From Arthrobacter crusticola (GTDB lineage: Bacteria; Actinomycetota; Actinomycetes; Actinomycetales; Micrococcaceae), in assembly GCF_004357995.1 (NCBI RefSeq), contig NZ_SMTK01000004.1:248001-312000 (forward strand): a stretch of 64,000 bases of DNA, in the 5' to 3' direction. The notes beneath the pieces were generated by a model. The model saw only the letters and a program-made list of their open reading frames with translations. It had not been told where the DNA came from and ran no database searches. Position numbers and translations under genes: made by a program. Positions 35,249 to 42,510 of the stretch are shown here, piece by piece; positions within the stretch are counted from its first letter, which is position 1; every line of letters starts with the position of its first letter.

Positions 35249-36697
35249 CTAGAGCAGGATCTGCTCGATGGGGCCGATGCCGAAGAAGATCACGAACGCC
35301 CCCGCCACCGCCCACATCAGCGGATGGATCTCCCGCGCCCGGCCCTGGATGGTGCGGACCAGGACGAAGGCGATAAACCCGGCGCCCAGGCCGTTGGCAA
35401 TCGAGTAGGTGAACGGCATGAGGGTGAAGGTCAGGAACGCGGGGATGGCGATCCCCCAGTCCTGCCAGTCGATCCGGCCCACCTGGGAGACCATCATGAA
35501 GCCCACGACCACCAGGGCGGGCGCCACGGCTTCGAAGGGCACGAGGCTGATCAACGGGGTGACGAACATCGCCAGCAGGAACAGGACGCCGGTCACGATG
35601 TTTGCGATGCCGGTGCGCGCGCCTTCCCCGATGCCTGCCCCGGACTCGACGTAGATCTGGTTTGAGGACACCGAGCCGGCGCCGCCGGCGACAGCGCCGA
35701 GGGCGTCGACGATCAGGACCCGGTTGACGCCGGGGATGTTGCCGCGGGCGTCGACGAGCTTCGCCTCGTTGGCCAGGCCCACCATGGTGCCCATGGCGTC
35801 GAAGAAGATGCTGAGCAGGATCGTGAAGGTCAGCAGCAGCGCGGCCGTGGCTCCCAGGTGGCCGAACGCCCCGAACGGGCTGACGTTGCCGAGCAGTCCG
35901 AGGTCCGGAGCTCCGACCCAGGCGCCCGTCGGCAGTTCGGGAACGACCAGCGACCACCCCTGCGGGTTCGGGTCCTGGCCCGGGATGAAGCTCGGGCCGA
36001 TGTCGGCGACGGCTTCAATGATCACGGCGAGGGCCGTGGCGGCGAGGACGCCGATGAGGATCGCCCCGCGGACCCGCCGCACCACGAGGGCGATGGTCAG
36101 CACCAGGCCGAAAATAAAGACGACCGTTGGCCAGCCGAGCAGGACGCCCTCGAAGCCGAGGCCGACGGGCACGGTGGTCTGGGCTTCGTCGGGGATGCGC
36201 CGGACGAAGCCGGCGTTGACGAGCCCGATCAGCGCGATGAACAGCCCGATGCCGACGACGATGGCCGTCTTCAGGCTCTCCGGGACCGCGTTGAACACGG
36301 CGGTCCGGAAGCCGGTGAGCACCAGCAGCAGCATGGTGAGCCCGGCCAGCAGCACCAGGCCCATGATGTCGGGCCAGGTCAGTCCGGGGTTGGTGGCGAC
36401 GGTGATCGCGACAAAGGCGTTGACCCCGAGGCCGGTCGCGAGCGCGAACGGGTACCGGGCCCAGGCGCCCATCGTGATGGTGAGGATACCCGCGACCAGG
36501 GCCGTCACCGCGGCGACCCGTTCAAAGCCGAGCTCGGTGCCCGAGGCGTCGGCCCCGGAGAGGATCAGCGGGTTCAGGACGACGATGTAGCTCATCGCGA
36601 AGAAGGTCGCCACGCCGCCGCGGATTTCCCGCGAATAGGTGGATCCCCGGGAGGTGACCTCGAAGTAGCGGTCGAGCGCCGAACCCGTCTTGAGCAT
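35249..36697 (-). CDS. NCS2-family (AzgA-like) purine permease
   Basis: 482 residues from the ATG complementary to 36695-36697, with AAGGA eight bases before. A frame open 241 codons further upstream, antisense to the CopC gene, is not coding. Twelve or more membrane segments. LDRYFEVTSRGSTYSREIRGG at the start and YIVVLNPLILS are typical of AzgA hypoxanthine/guanine permeases, and FDAMGTMVGLANEAKL and SSNQIYVESGAGIGEGARTG are family blocks. It imports purine bases with protons. Divergent from the CopC gene. Confidence 0.9.
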   Translation of the reverse strand: MLKTGSALDRYFEVTSRGSTYSREIRGGVATFFAMSYIVVLNPLILSGADASGTELGFERVAAVTALVAGILTITMGAWARYPFALATGLGVNAFVAITVATNPGLTWPDIMGLVLLAGLTMLLLVLTGFRTAVFNAVPESLKTAIVVGIGLFIALIGLVNAGFVRRIPDEAQTTVPVGLGFEGVLLGWPTVVFIFGLVLTIALVVRRVRGAILIGVLAATALAVIIEAVADIGPSFIPGQDPNPQGWSLVVPELPTGAWVGAPDLGLLGNVSPFGAFGHLGATAALLLTFTILLSIFFDAMGTMVGLANEAKLVDARGNIPGVNRVLIVDALGAVAGGAGSVSSNQIYVESGAGIGEGARTGIANIVTGVLFLLAMFVTPLISLVPFEAVAPALVVVGFMMVSQVGRIDWQDWGIAIPAFLTFTLMPFTYSIANGLGAGFIAFVLVRTIQGRAREIHPLMWAVAGAFVIFFGIGPIEQILL

Positions 36698-36797
36698 GAT
36701 CAATCCTTGGAGAGGAGGAAGGGAAACCGAGCAGATTCTATCCCGGCGCCGGCCAATCACCCATGGGTTACGCCGGCGCGGAGCGTAGGCTGAAGCC

Positions 36798-37427
36798 ATG
36801 GTTTTCTCCGCTTTCAGCCCCTCCCGCCTCCACCGCAGCCGGCGGACCTCCGCCGGCCGGGCCCGCACCGTCCTGACCCGCGCCGTCCTGGCCCCGGGGC
36901 TCATCCTGCTGGTCCTCCTCGGCCTGGCGGCCGGACCGGCGGCCGCCCACGACGACCTGTCGGGCAGCAACCCGGCCGACGGCGCAACCGTTGCCGCGGT
37001 TCCTGGAGCGATCGAGCTCACCTTCTCGAGTGTCCCCTCGGGCCTTGGTGCGCAGGTTGAGGTGCTTGACGCCAAGGGTAAGTCCTGGTCCGACGGGCCC
37101 GTTCGGATCACGGACAACACTGCGGAGCAGAGCGTGCGCGCGGGGGCCCCGGCAGGGGAGTACACGGTCAACTGGCGGGTGGTGTCCTCGGACTCCCACC
37201 CCATCGAGGGGGTCCTGACCTTCACCGCTGAGTCCGGAACCTCGGCCGCGCCGGATTCGGCGGGCACGGCCGTGCCGATCGCGCCCGCCGAGGCGGAGGA
37301 GGAGACGCCGCAGGCCGCTGGAACGGACGACTTCCCCTGGAGCATTGCGGTCATGGCCATCGTGCTGCTCGCGCTCGCCGCGGTGCTTGCCACAACGGCC
37401 CGGAAGCGGCTGGGCGCCAACCGGTAG
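36798..37427 (+). CDS. CopC-domain copper-binding protein, membrane-anchored
   Basis: 209 residues. A long basic leader and a Sec signal end at about residue 50 (AAGPAAA), exposing His51 at the mature N-terminus as required for the copper site; the second ligand His134 lies in SDSHPIEG with Asp132. The CopC beta-sandwich spans residues 51-145 (SNPADGATVAAVPGAIELTF). A Pro/Glu linker and a C-terminal membrane segment (about 179-198) anchor it to the outer face. A fused CopD domain is absent. It probably handles copper on the cell surface. Confidence 0.9.
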   Translation: MVFSAFSPSRLHRSRRTSAGRARTVLTRAVLAPGLILLVLLGLAAGPAAAHDDLSGSNPADGATVAAVPGAIELTFSSVPSGLGAQVEVLDAKGKSWSDGPVRITDNTAEQSVRAGAPAGEYTVNWRVVSSDSHPIEGVLTFTAESGTSAAPDSAGTAVPIAPAEAEEETPQAAGTDDFPWSIAVMAIVLLALAAVLATTARKRLGANR

Positions 37428-37443
37428 CCCGCACCGGGAGTGC

Positions 37444-38076
37444 CTAGACGGAACTGGTGATACGGCCCCTGCCGGCCTGGCCCGAGGCGGCGATGGTGTC
37501 GCTGACGAGCTTCGCCTGACGCGCAATCTCCCGCGTCGTCGGGGTGAGCACCTCGCCCACGCCCACCAGATGAAGGCCGATCGCGGCCAGGGCCGCGCGG
37601 AAGTCAGCGCCGATGGCGATTCCGAGTGAGCGCAGGAACCGGCGCAGCTGGTTCTGCGGATACTTGGTCAGCACCACATGATCGGCCAGCAGCACGCCGT
37701 CGGCGGTCTGGATGGCCCACTTCTTGCTTGAGGGGACACGCGCCGGAAGGAGGGTGGAGTGCCCGATGATGCTGAGATCCTCGCAACGCGTCGCGCTCCG
37801 GACATCGAGGCAGTGGCTCGAGGCATAGGCCCTGAGCAGGCGCAGCAGTTCGGACCTCTCCGACAGGGAGACGGAGTCGCTCATCACCGTGCGCAGCGGG
37901 CCGGAGTCGAGGCAGTCGACCCCTTCGACGACGATCGAGTCGATGCCGTGGCGGCTCAGTTCGCTGGCGACGGCAAGTCCCGGCAGCCCGGAGCCGATCA
38001 CAACCGTGGTGGTCAGTTCTGCCGCCGTGGACGCCTCGGGCAGGGCATGCGCTGGGTCCGGCGGCAGCAAATCCAC
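37444..38076 (-). CDS. Short FAD/NAD-binding oxidoreductase-like protein
   Basis: 210 residues from the GTG complementary to 38074-38076, chosen because GGAGGT lies eight bases upstream; the open frame runs 86 codons further but has no start signal. The dinucleotide-binding motif VVIGSGLPGLAVASELSRHGIDSIVVEG sits at about residues 24-51. Later YPQNQLRRFLRSLGIAIGADF and VGVGEVLTPTTREIARQAK end the protein. It lacks the second half of known flavin monooxygenases, so it may be a remnant or a stand-alone binding protein. A strong 5' leader hairpin (38107-38140) precedes it. Confidence 0.7.
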   Translation of the reverse strand: MDLLPPDPAHALPEASTAAELTTTVVIGSGLPGLAVASELSRHGIDSIVVEGVDCLDSGPLRTVMSDSVSLSERSELLRLLRAYASSHCLDVRSATRCEDLSIIGHSTLLPARVPSSKKWAIQTADGVLLADHVVLTKYPQNQLRRFLRSLGIAIGADFRAALAAIGLHLVGVGEVLTPTTREIARQAKLVSDTIAASGQAGRGRITSSV

Positions 38077-38106
38077 GACGAAGTACCTCCGGTTCGAAGA
38101 AGAGCA

Positions 38107-38140
38107 CAGTACGGCCCGGCGCCTCTTCCGGGCCGTACTG
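38107..38140 (-). other. Leader hairpin before the FAD/NAD-binding gene
   Basis: Perfect 13-base arms CAGTACGGCCCGG (38107-38119) and CCGGGCCGTACTG (38128-38140), eight-base loop. On the minus strand it lies about 17 bases before the Shine-Dalgarno, in the expected untranslated leader. No T tract follows in either direction, so it is more likely regulatory or stabilising than a terminator. Confidence 0.55.
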
Positions 38141-38332
38141 ATTCCCGGCCGCGAACGGGTCGGACGGGAACCGAAGCGCGGAGCAGCACGCCGAACGGCG
38201 GACCTCCGGGTCTCGATTTCACGAAGCCTATATAACTTTTTGCACCGTGAATAGACCAAGGTGCCGGAGTAGGCTACAAATATTGACAACCGGCCCCGGG
38301 TCGGGGTCGGGCGGTGAGCAAAGGGGCGTGCC

Positions 38333-39352
38333 ATGAGTACCTCGCAGGGCGATCATCCGGCCGAAGCGTCGGTCCGATCCGGAATCGTTGTGGGTGTTGA
38401 CGGCTCCGACCAGAGCGTCTGCGCCCTGCTGTGGGCAGCGCAGGAAGCCGAGCGGCGCCGGTCGCCCCTGTACGTGGTGACCGCCTACACCGTGCCGGTC
38501 TTCGCCGCCTCAAGCATGGACGCCGGCTACGCGACGGTTGATGACTCGGTCATCCGCGAGGGGGCCCGCGCCGTCCTCGATGAGGCGGTGGCCCACCTGT
38601 CCGGCAGGGGACTTGAGGTCATCCCGCGGATCGAGACCGGCGACGCCGCCGGAGTGCTTCTCGACCTCTCGGCCGAGGCCGACCTCGTCGTCGTGGGTTC
38701 CCGCGGCAGGGGAGGCTTCGTCGGGCGGCTCCTGGGGTCGGTCAGCAGCGCCCTCCCGGCCCACGCCAAGAGTCCAACGGTAATCGTCCCGCTCTCGTGC
38801 GCGCCGCGCTTCGGACAGCCTCAGCTTGTGGGCAGGTCCAAGGGCGAGCCCGGCCCGCCGGCGTCGGGGATCGAACGGGTCGTCGTCGTCGGCGTCGACG
38901 GCTCCGAGCAGGCACGGCGGGCGTCGCTCGCGGCCGCCGAGGAAGCCGTCTCCCGCGGCATCCCGCTGCGGGTCATTTGTTCCATCCCCCCGTTCAACGG
39001 TTCGCTGGCATGGGTGCCGGCACCCCTGGACCGGGAGGCGCTGCACGCGGACATCACCGTTCAGCTTGAGGCGGGCCGGAATTGGCTGCAGAGCCACTTC
39101 CCGGGCCTGGAGATCACCGTGGAGCAGCTCGACGGGCCGCCGGCGGAAGTGCTCATCAACGCCTCACGAACGGCCGAGCTGCTGGTGGTCGGCACGCGCG
39201 GCCGCGGAGGGTTTACCGGCATGCTGATGGGCTCGACCAGCCAGGGCGTGCTGCACCATGCCAAGGGGCCGGTGATGGTGGTTCCGGACAGTGAGGATCC
39301 GCGCCTGCTGGACCGCAGTTCCTTCGGGCCCATGATCCCGCCGGTGGGCTGA
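38333..39352 (+). CDS. Universal stress protein with two Usp domains
   Basis: 339 residues; two tandem UspA folds (about residues 16-150 and 178-322). Each starts with VVGVDGSDQS or VVVGVDGSEQA and ends with the ATP-binding loop: VVGSRGRGGFVGRLLGS and VVGTRGRGGFTGMLMGS, both with the G-2X-G-9X-G(S/T) spacing, so both should bind ATP. Actinobacterial double-Usp proteins are often hypoxia- or stress-induced. AAAGGGG precedes the ATG. An AT-rich promoter region lies at 38225-38290. Confidence 0.93.
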   Translation: MSTSQGDHPAEASVRSGIVVGVDGSDQSVCALLWAAQEAERRRSPLYVVTAYTVPVFAASSMDAGYATVDDSVIREGARAVLDEAVAHLSGRGLEVIPRIETGDAAGVLLDLSAEADLVVVGSRGRGGFVGRLLGSVSSALPAHAKSPTVIVPLSCAPRFGQPQLVGRSKGEPGPPASGIERVVVVGVDGSEQARRASLAAAEEAVSRGIPLRVICSIPPFNGSLAWVPAPLDREALHADITVQLEAGRNWLQSHFPGLEITVEQLDGPPAEVLINASRTAELLVVGTRGRGGFTGMLMGSTSQGVLHHAKGPVMVVPDSEDPRLLDRSSFGPMIPPVG

Positions 39353-39386
39353 GCCGCCCCTCTCCGGAAAACCGGCGCCCGCCGGG

Positions 39387-39758
39387 CTAGCCCCAGCCGA
39401 GTTCGTGCAGGCGGTCGTCGTCGATGCCGAAGTGGTGGGCCACCTCATGGATGACCGTGATGAGGATCTGCTCGACGAGTTCCTCCCGGGTGGAGCACAT
39501 GCGCATCAGCGGCTGGCGGAAGATGCTGATGCGGTCCGGCAGGGACCCGGCGTCCCACCACGAGTCACGTTCCGTCAGCGGCACCCCCTCGTACAGGCCC
39601 AGCAGGTCCGGGTCCGGTTCGTCGCCCGGGCCCGGCTCGTACTCCTCCACGACGAAGATCGCCACATTGTTCATGGCACGGGCGAGGTCCTCGGGAATCG
39701 AGTCGATGGCGTCATCCACGGCCGCCTCGAAGTCGGCAAGGCTCATGTCGATAGGCAC
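39387..39758 (-). CDS. Zincin-like metallopeptidase-family protein
   Basis: 123 residues. HEVAHHFG is an HExxH zinc site near residue 110, and LADFEAAVDDAIDSIPEDLARAMNNVAIFVVEE is the family N-terminus (DUF1025/zincin-like). LGLYEGVPLTERDSWW and LPDRISIFRQPLMRMC are conserved-looking core strands. Members are widespread in actinobacteria; protease activity is unproven. It is convergent with the Usp gene and precedes the tRNA cluster on the other strand. Confidence 0.9.
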   Translation of the reverse strand: MPIDMSLADFEAAVDDAIDSIPEDLARAMNNVAIFVVEEYEPGPGDEPDPDLLGLYEGVPLTERDSWWDAGSLPDRISIFRQPLMRMCSTREELVEQILITVIHEVAHHFGIDDDRLHELGWG

Positions 39759-39820
39759 GCTTCGACTGTATCCGCGCCGCGCGCCGGTTTTGGCGGCACG
39801 AAACGCAGCGCCGATGCATT

Positions 39821-39849
39821 TTGGAAATTCCAGAGTAAGGACCTATAGT
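39821..39849 (+). promoter_or_regulatory. Promoter of the tRNA-Glu/Asp/Phe cluster
   Basis: -35 TTGGAA (39821-39826) and -10 TATAGT (39844-39849) are 17 bases apart. The -10 is embedded in a perfect inverted repeat, GGACCTATA (39839-39847) and TATAGGTCC (39852-39860), about 40 bases before tRNA-Glu. Confidence 0.75.
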
Positions 39850-39892
39850 TTTATAGGTCCACAGCGGGGGGTTTTCGCCCAGTGTGGTCCGG

Positions 39893-39965
39893 GCCCCCAT
39901 CGTCTAGCGGCCTAGGACACCGCCCTTTCACGGCGGCGGCACGGGTTCGAATCCCGTTGGGGGTA
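39893..39965 (+). tRNA. tRNA-Glu (anticodon TTC)
   Basis: 73 bases. Acceptor arms GCCCCCA (39893-39899) and TGGGGGT (39958-39964), discriminator A. The anticodon loop CTTTCAC gives TTC between stems CCGCC and GGCGG. The T arm contains GGTTCGAATCC. CCA is not encoded. Confidence 0.97.
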
Positions 39966-40054
39966 CGCAGGATCCACCGGTTTCGGTGGTCATTCGCACG
40001 GCAGAGATGCTGGTAGGATGAAACTCTTGCAAAAATGAAAGTGCAAGATAGCAA

Positions 40055-40128
40055 GGCCCTGTAGCGCAGTTGGTTAGCGCGCCGCCCTGTCACGGCGGAG
40101 GTCGCGGGTTCAAGTCCCGTCAGGGTCG
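40055..40128 (+). tRNA. tRNA-Asp (anticodon GTC)
   Basis: 74 bases. Acceptor arms GGCCCTG (40055-40061) and CAGGGTC (40121-40127), discriminator G as usual for Asp. The anticodon GTC lies in CCTGTCAC between paired GCCGC/GCGG-type stems, and the T arm has GGTTCAAGTCC. A small inverted repeat (TCTTGCA, TGCAAGA) lies just upstream. Confidence 0.97.
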
Positions 40129-40189
40129 CTCAGGCGGCAGGCGAAAGCAGTGCCGGTTTGATGCGGTGATCATCAAGAGATGGTTGCAC

Positions 40190-40265
40190 GGCTCTGTAGC
40201 TCAGTTGGTAGAGCGTTCGACTGAAAATCGAAAGGTCACCGGATCGACGCCGGTCGGAGCCACCA
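40190..40265 (+). tRNA. tRNA-Phe (anticodon GAA), CCA encoded
   Basis: 76 bases including CCA (40263-40265). Acceptor arms GGCTCTG (40190-40196) and CGGAGCC (40255-40261). The anticodon loop CTGAAAA gives GAA. The T loop reads ATCGACG, with A in place of the nearly universal T54. A terminator follows directly. Confidence 0.95.
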
Positions 40266-40267
40266 GC

Positions 40268-40293
40268 AAAACCCCCGGATCACCGGGGGTTTT
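40268..40293 (+). terminator. Rho-independent terminator of the tRNA cluster
   Basis: Arms AAAACCCCCGG (40268-40278) and CCGGGGGTTTT (40283-40293) with a four-base loop. Confidence 0.9.
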
Positions 40294-40332
40294 CTCGTTT
40301 AAGAGCGCCCTCAAGAGGCGGCCTGGGGCTGT

Positions 40333-41148
40333 TCAGCAGCCCTGCCGCACGATGGTCACCTCCGTGTCCGTAATGCGGACCAGGGCCGAGGCGATGTTGT
40401 TGTCCCGGGTCACCTCGGTGAGCAGCTTTTCCGGATCCACTTCGGCCTCAACACAAAAGTTGCCCGGTATCTCCAATCCCTTCAGTTCGATGTACTGGCC
40501 TTCCAGGTACCAGTCGTAGACGTCGACCCAGCCCTCGGTCAGGCCCTGACGGACCTCGAGTGCTTCATCTTCCTCGTACGCGCCGCAGTCGAAATTGTCC
40601 GGGTTGTACCGGGAAGGTTTTCCGCCAAGGTTGCCGTCGTCGATAAGGCACCAGCCCTCCTTATGCGACCCCGTCCACTCCGAACCTCCCTCGGGCCTCA
40701 TCCTGTACCTCTCAAAGTCCTGGAAGTGGAAATGCTCGTGACCGTCGAAGGTCTCGTAGCGCAGGATGGCATCCGTATCCACTTCCCGGGTGGAGCCGTC
40801 TTCAAGGAGGATGTTCTGCTTCACCTTGAGATCGGGGGTCATTGTGTTCTTCCGCTCACCGGTTACATCGACCGGACCCGGGCCGTTGTTGATGACGTCG
40901 GTGTCGAACCGGAGAACCCGCTCGTCCCCCTCGTACGCCAGACGGAACGTCTCAAGCGGCAGCATGGCCATGTCGGGCAGGACGTCGGCGGCCGGCTCGG
41001 AGGCCGCAGTCCCAGGAACTGATTCGGACGGGGATGGTTCGGCGCTTGGCTCGGTCGTGCTGGGCGGGCCCTGCGTGGTGCAGGAACAGGTGATAAGGGC
41101 GACCGTCACCGCCAGAAGGGATCGCCGAACGGGGCTTGAAAGGGACAT
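40333..41148 (-). CDS. Lysyl oxidase-like secreted lipoprotein
   Basis: 271 residues. The signal peptide ends in a cysteine (C21 or C23, LITCSC), so a lipoprotein is likely, followed by a Ser/Pro/Glu linker. The catalytic domain has DGHEHFHFQDFERYRM with H137, H139 and H141, matching the copper-binding histidines of the lysyl oxidase family. VDVYDWYLEGQYIELKGL and TRDNNIASALVRI are the bacterial lysyl-oxidase end blocks. The enzyme would oxidise amines on the cell surface; the substrate is unknown. Paired 24-base repeats lie just before the start. Confidence 0.85.
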   Translation of the reverse strand: MSLSSPVRRSLLAVTVALITCSCTTQGPPSTTEPSAEPSPSESVPGTAASEPAADVLPDMAMLPLETFRLAYEGDERVLRFDTDVINNGPGPVDVTGERKNTMTPDLKVKQNILLEDGSTREVDTDAILRYETFDGHEHFHFQDFERYRMRPEGGSEWTGSHKEGWCLIDDGNLGGKPSRYNPDNFDCGAYEEDEALEVRQGLTEGWVDVYDWYLEGQYIELKGLEIPGNFCVEAEVDPEKLLTEVTRDNNIASALVRITDTEVTIVRQGC

Positions 41149-41463
41149 CTCTTACCTCCCGACTGGGCGGGTTTTGCCCAGGAGCTGTGGGCGGGGTTTT
41201 GCCCAGGAGCTGGAGGATCCGGCTCGGAACCGCCATGATGCAGAGACTAGTCCGGCCGGGATGCCAAGTACACAAAAGAGGCGAATTCAGAAGGCGCTTG
41301 CGGGCGGCAAAATAGGTGTCCTGCGCTCCGTGCCCCTCCACGGCGCATCGGTGCCCGCCGAGCGGCATGAGGGCAGCGGCCGCGCCGGATCCGGCACGGC
41401 CCGGGTCCTCTCCTCCAACCCTGACAAGGGCTTAGGCTGGGCAGAGACGAAAGGTGCGCGCGC
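41149..41463. other. 315-base intergenic region with paired repeats
   Basis: Divergent promoters for the lysyl oxidase-like gene (left) and the Asp23 operon (right). It holds two tandem 24-base repeats (41165-41212); no gene or RNA is seen in the rest. AAAGGTG precedes the Asp23 start. Confidence 0.5.
41165..41212 (-). repeat. Tandem repeat with hairpin-forming units
   Basis: Two adjacent copies (41165-41188 and 41189-41212) differ only by an extra G in the G run and the last base. On the minus strand each contains CTGGGC, AAAACCC and GCCCA, so each can form a small hairpin. They lie 17 to 64 bases before the lysyl oxidase-like start codon. Confidence 0.8.
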
Positions 41464-41910
41464 ATGGACCCGCTTCCCACGGAACCCCCTCTTCCTTCTA
41501 CCGCCATGGGATCGGCACCCGGGCGGACGGTGATCGCAGACCCGGCGGCCGTCCGGATCGCCGCCGTCGCGGCCCGCTCGGTGCCGGGCGTGTACGCACT
41601 TGGCGGCGGCGCCGGCCGGGCGCTGGGGGCGCTCCGTGACGCCGTCGGCGCGGCCGAGCCGGTCCAGGGCGTGCGCGTGGAGGTTGGCCAGACGCAGGTC
41701 GCGGTCGATGTCAGCCTCGTCGCCGAGTACGGCTACCCGCTGCACCGGCTGGCCGACGCCGTCCGGGGGGCCGTATACCAGGCCGTCAGCGACCTCGTCG
41801 GACTCGAGGTGATCGAGGTCAACGTCGAGGTCAGCGACGTGCATGTGCCGGGGCTGAACGACGTTCGCTCCAGCGAGAAAACCCGAGCCCTCGGCTCCAC
41901 CCAGCTCTGA
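41464..41910 (+). CDS. Asp23/Gls24-family envelope stress protein
   Basis: 148 residues. The Asp23 domain spans about residues 22-130: VIADPAAVRIAAVAARSVPGVYALGG at the start and VAVDVSLVAEYGYPLHRLADAVRGAVYQAV in the core, VIEVNVEVSDVHVPG at the end. In Firmicutes Asp23 is a membrane-associated cell-wall stress protein anchored by AmaP, which is also encoded here. First gene of a five-gene operon whose members overlap or lie within 22 bases. Confidence 0.92.
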   Translation: MDPLPTEPPLPSTAMGSAPGRTVIADPAAVRIAAVAARSVPGVYALGGGAGRALGALRDAVGAAEPVQGVRVEVGQTQVAVDVSLVAEYGYPLHRLADAVRGAVYQAVSDLVGLEVIEVNVEVSDVHVPGLNDVRSSEKTRALGSTQL

Positions 41911-41932
41911 CCCGTCCGATGGAGGACTTTTC

Positions 41933-42124
41933 ATGACACCGACAGTCACCGGCATGGCGGCCGGGGCGGTTCTCGCCTTCGCCGGCCTCGCCTTTGGATT
42001 CTGGGGCTTCCTGCTGACGGCCCTGCTGATGGGGACCGGGGCGCTGCTGGGACGCAGCGCCGAAGGCAAGCTCGATTTCCGCGGCGTCCGGGATGCCCTC
42101 ACCGGGCGCCGATCGTCTTCGTGA
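41933..42124 (+). CDS. DUF2273-like small membrane protein
   Basis: 63 residues with one or two membrane helices (about residues 9-39, GMAAGAVLAFAGLAFGFWGFLLTALLMGTGALLG) and a polar C-terminus (LDFRGVRDALTGRRSSS). DUF2273 proteins are regular partners of Asp23 and AmaP. GGAGG precedes the ATG by seven bases. Its stop overlaps the next start (GTGA). Confidence 0.85.
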   Translation: MTPTVTGMAAGAVLAFAGLAFGFWGFLLTALLMGTGALLGRSAEGKLDFRGVRDALTGRRSSS

Positions 42125-42510
42125 GCACCGCAGCGGTCCGCACGCCCGAGCCGGCGGCCTCCCCTCGCGTCGCCGGGCACAACCGGATCACCACCCAGGC
42201 ACTCGTTAGTACGGCTCAGGCCGCCGCCGCGGAGCACTTCGGGGTTCAGGCGGGCCAGGTCCGCGCGGTGTACACCGACGACGGCGGCCTGCTCGCCCTT
42301 GAACTGTCACTGCCCGTGCCCATCCCGCCGCTGGCGCGCCTGGCCGCGGAGCCTTTCCTCCCTGCGCCTTCCGGCGGATCGGTCCTTGAACGGGCCCGGC
42401 ACGCGAAGGCCGGCATCCTTGCGACGGTGGCCACCCTCACCGGTACCCGCCTCAGCCGCGTCGATATCAGGGTCATTGGGACGGCTTCGGTGCAGGGCCG
42501 GGTCCGATGA
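42121..42510 (+). CDS. Second, divergent Asp23-operon protein
   Basis: 129 residues from a GTG at 42121 overlapping the previous stop. ITTQALVSTAQAAAAEHFGVQAGQVRAVYTDDGGLLALELSLPVPIPP matches an Asp23-like N-terminal half, and SRVDIRVIGTASVQGR the end strand, but a central insert departs from the family. A diverged Asp23 paralogue is the best reading. The stop overlaps the next start (ATGA). Confidence 0.75.
   Translation: MSTAAVRTPEPAASPRVAGHNRITTQALVSTAQAAAAEHFGVQAGQVRAVYTDDGGLLALELSLPVPIPPLARLAAEPFLPAPSGGSVLERARHAKAGILATVATLTGTRLSRVDIRVIGTASVQGRVR

Noticed and set aside
36698-36797. Purine riboswitch before the permease
   Set aside because: The 100-base divergent region lacks the paired loops expected of a purine aptamer.
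36698-37420. N-terminal extension of the purine permease
   Set aside because: It is antisense to the CopC gene and low in membrane segments; a good ribosome site sits at the internal ATG.
39893-40265. tRNA cluster as an integration hot spot
   Set aside because: No partial tRNA repeat or integrase was seen on either side.
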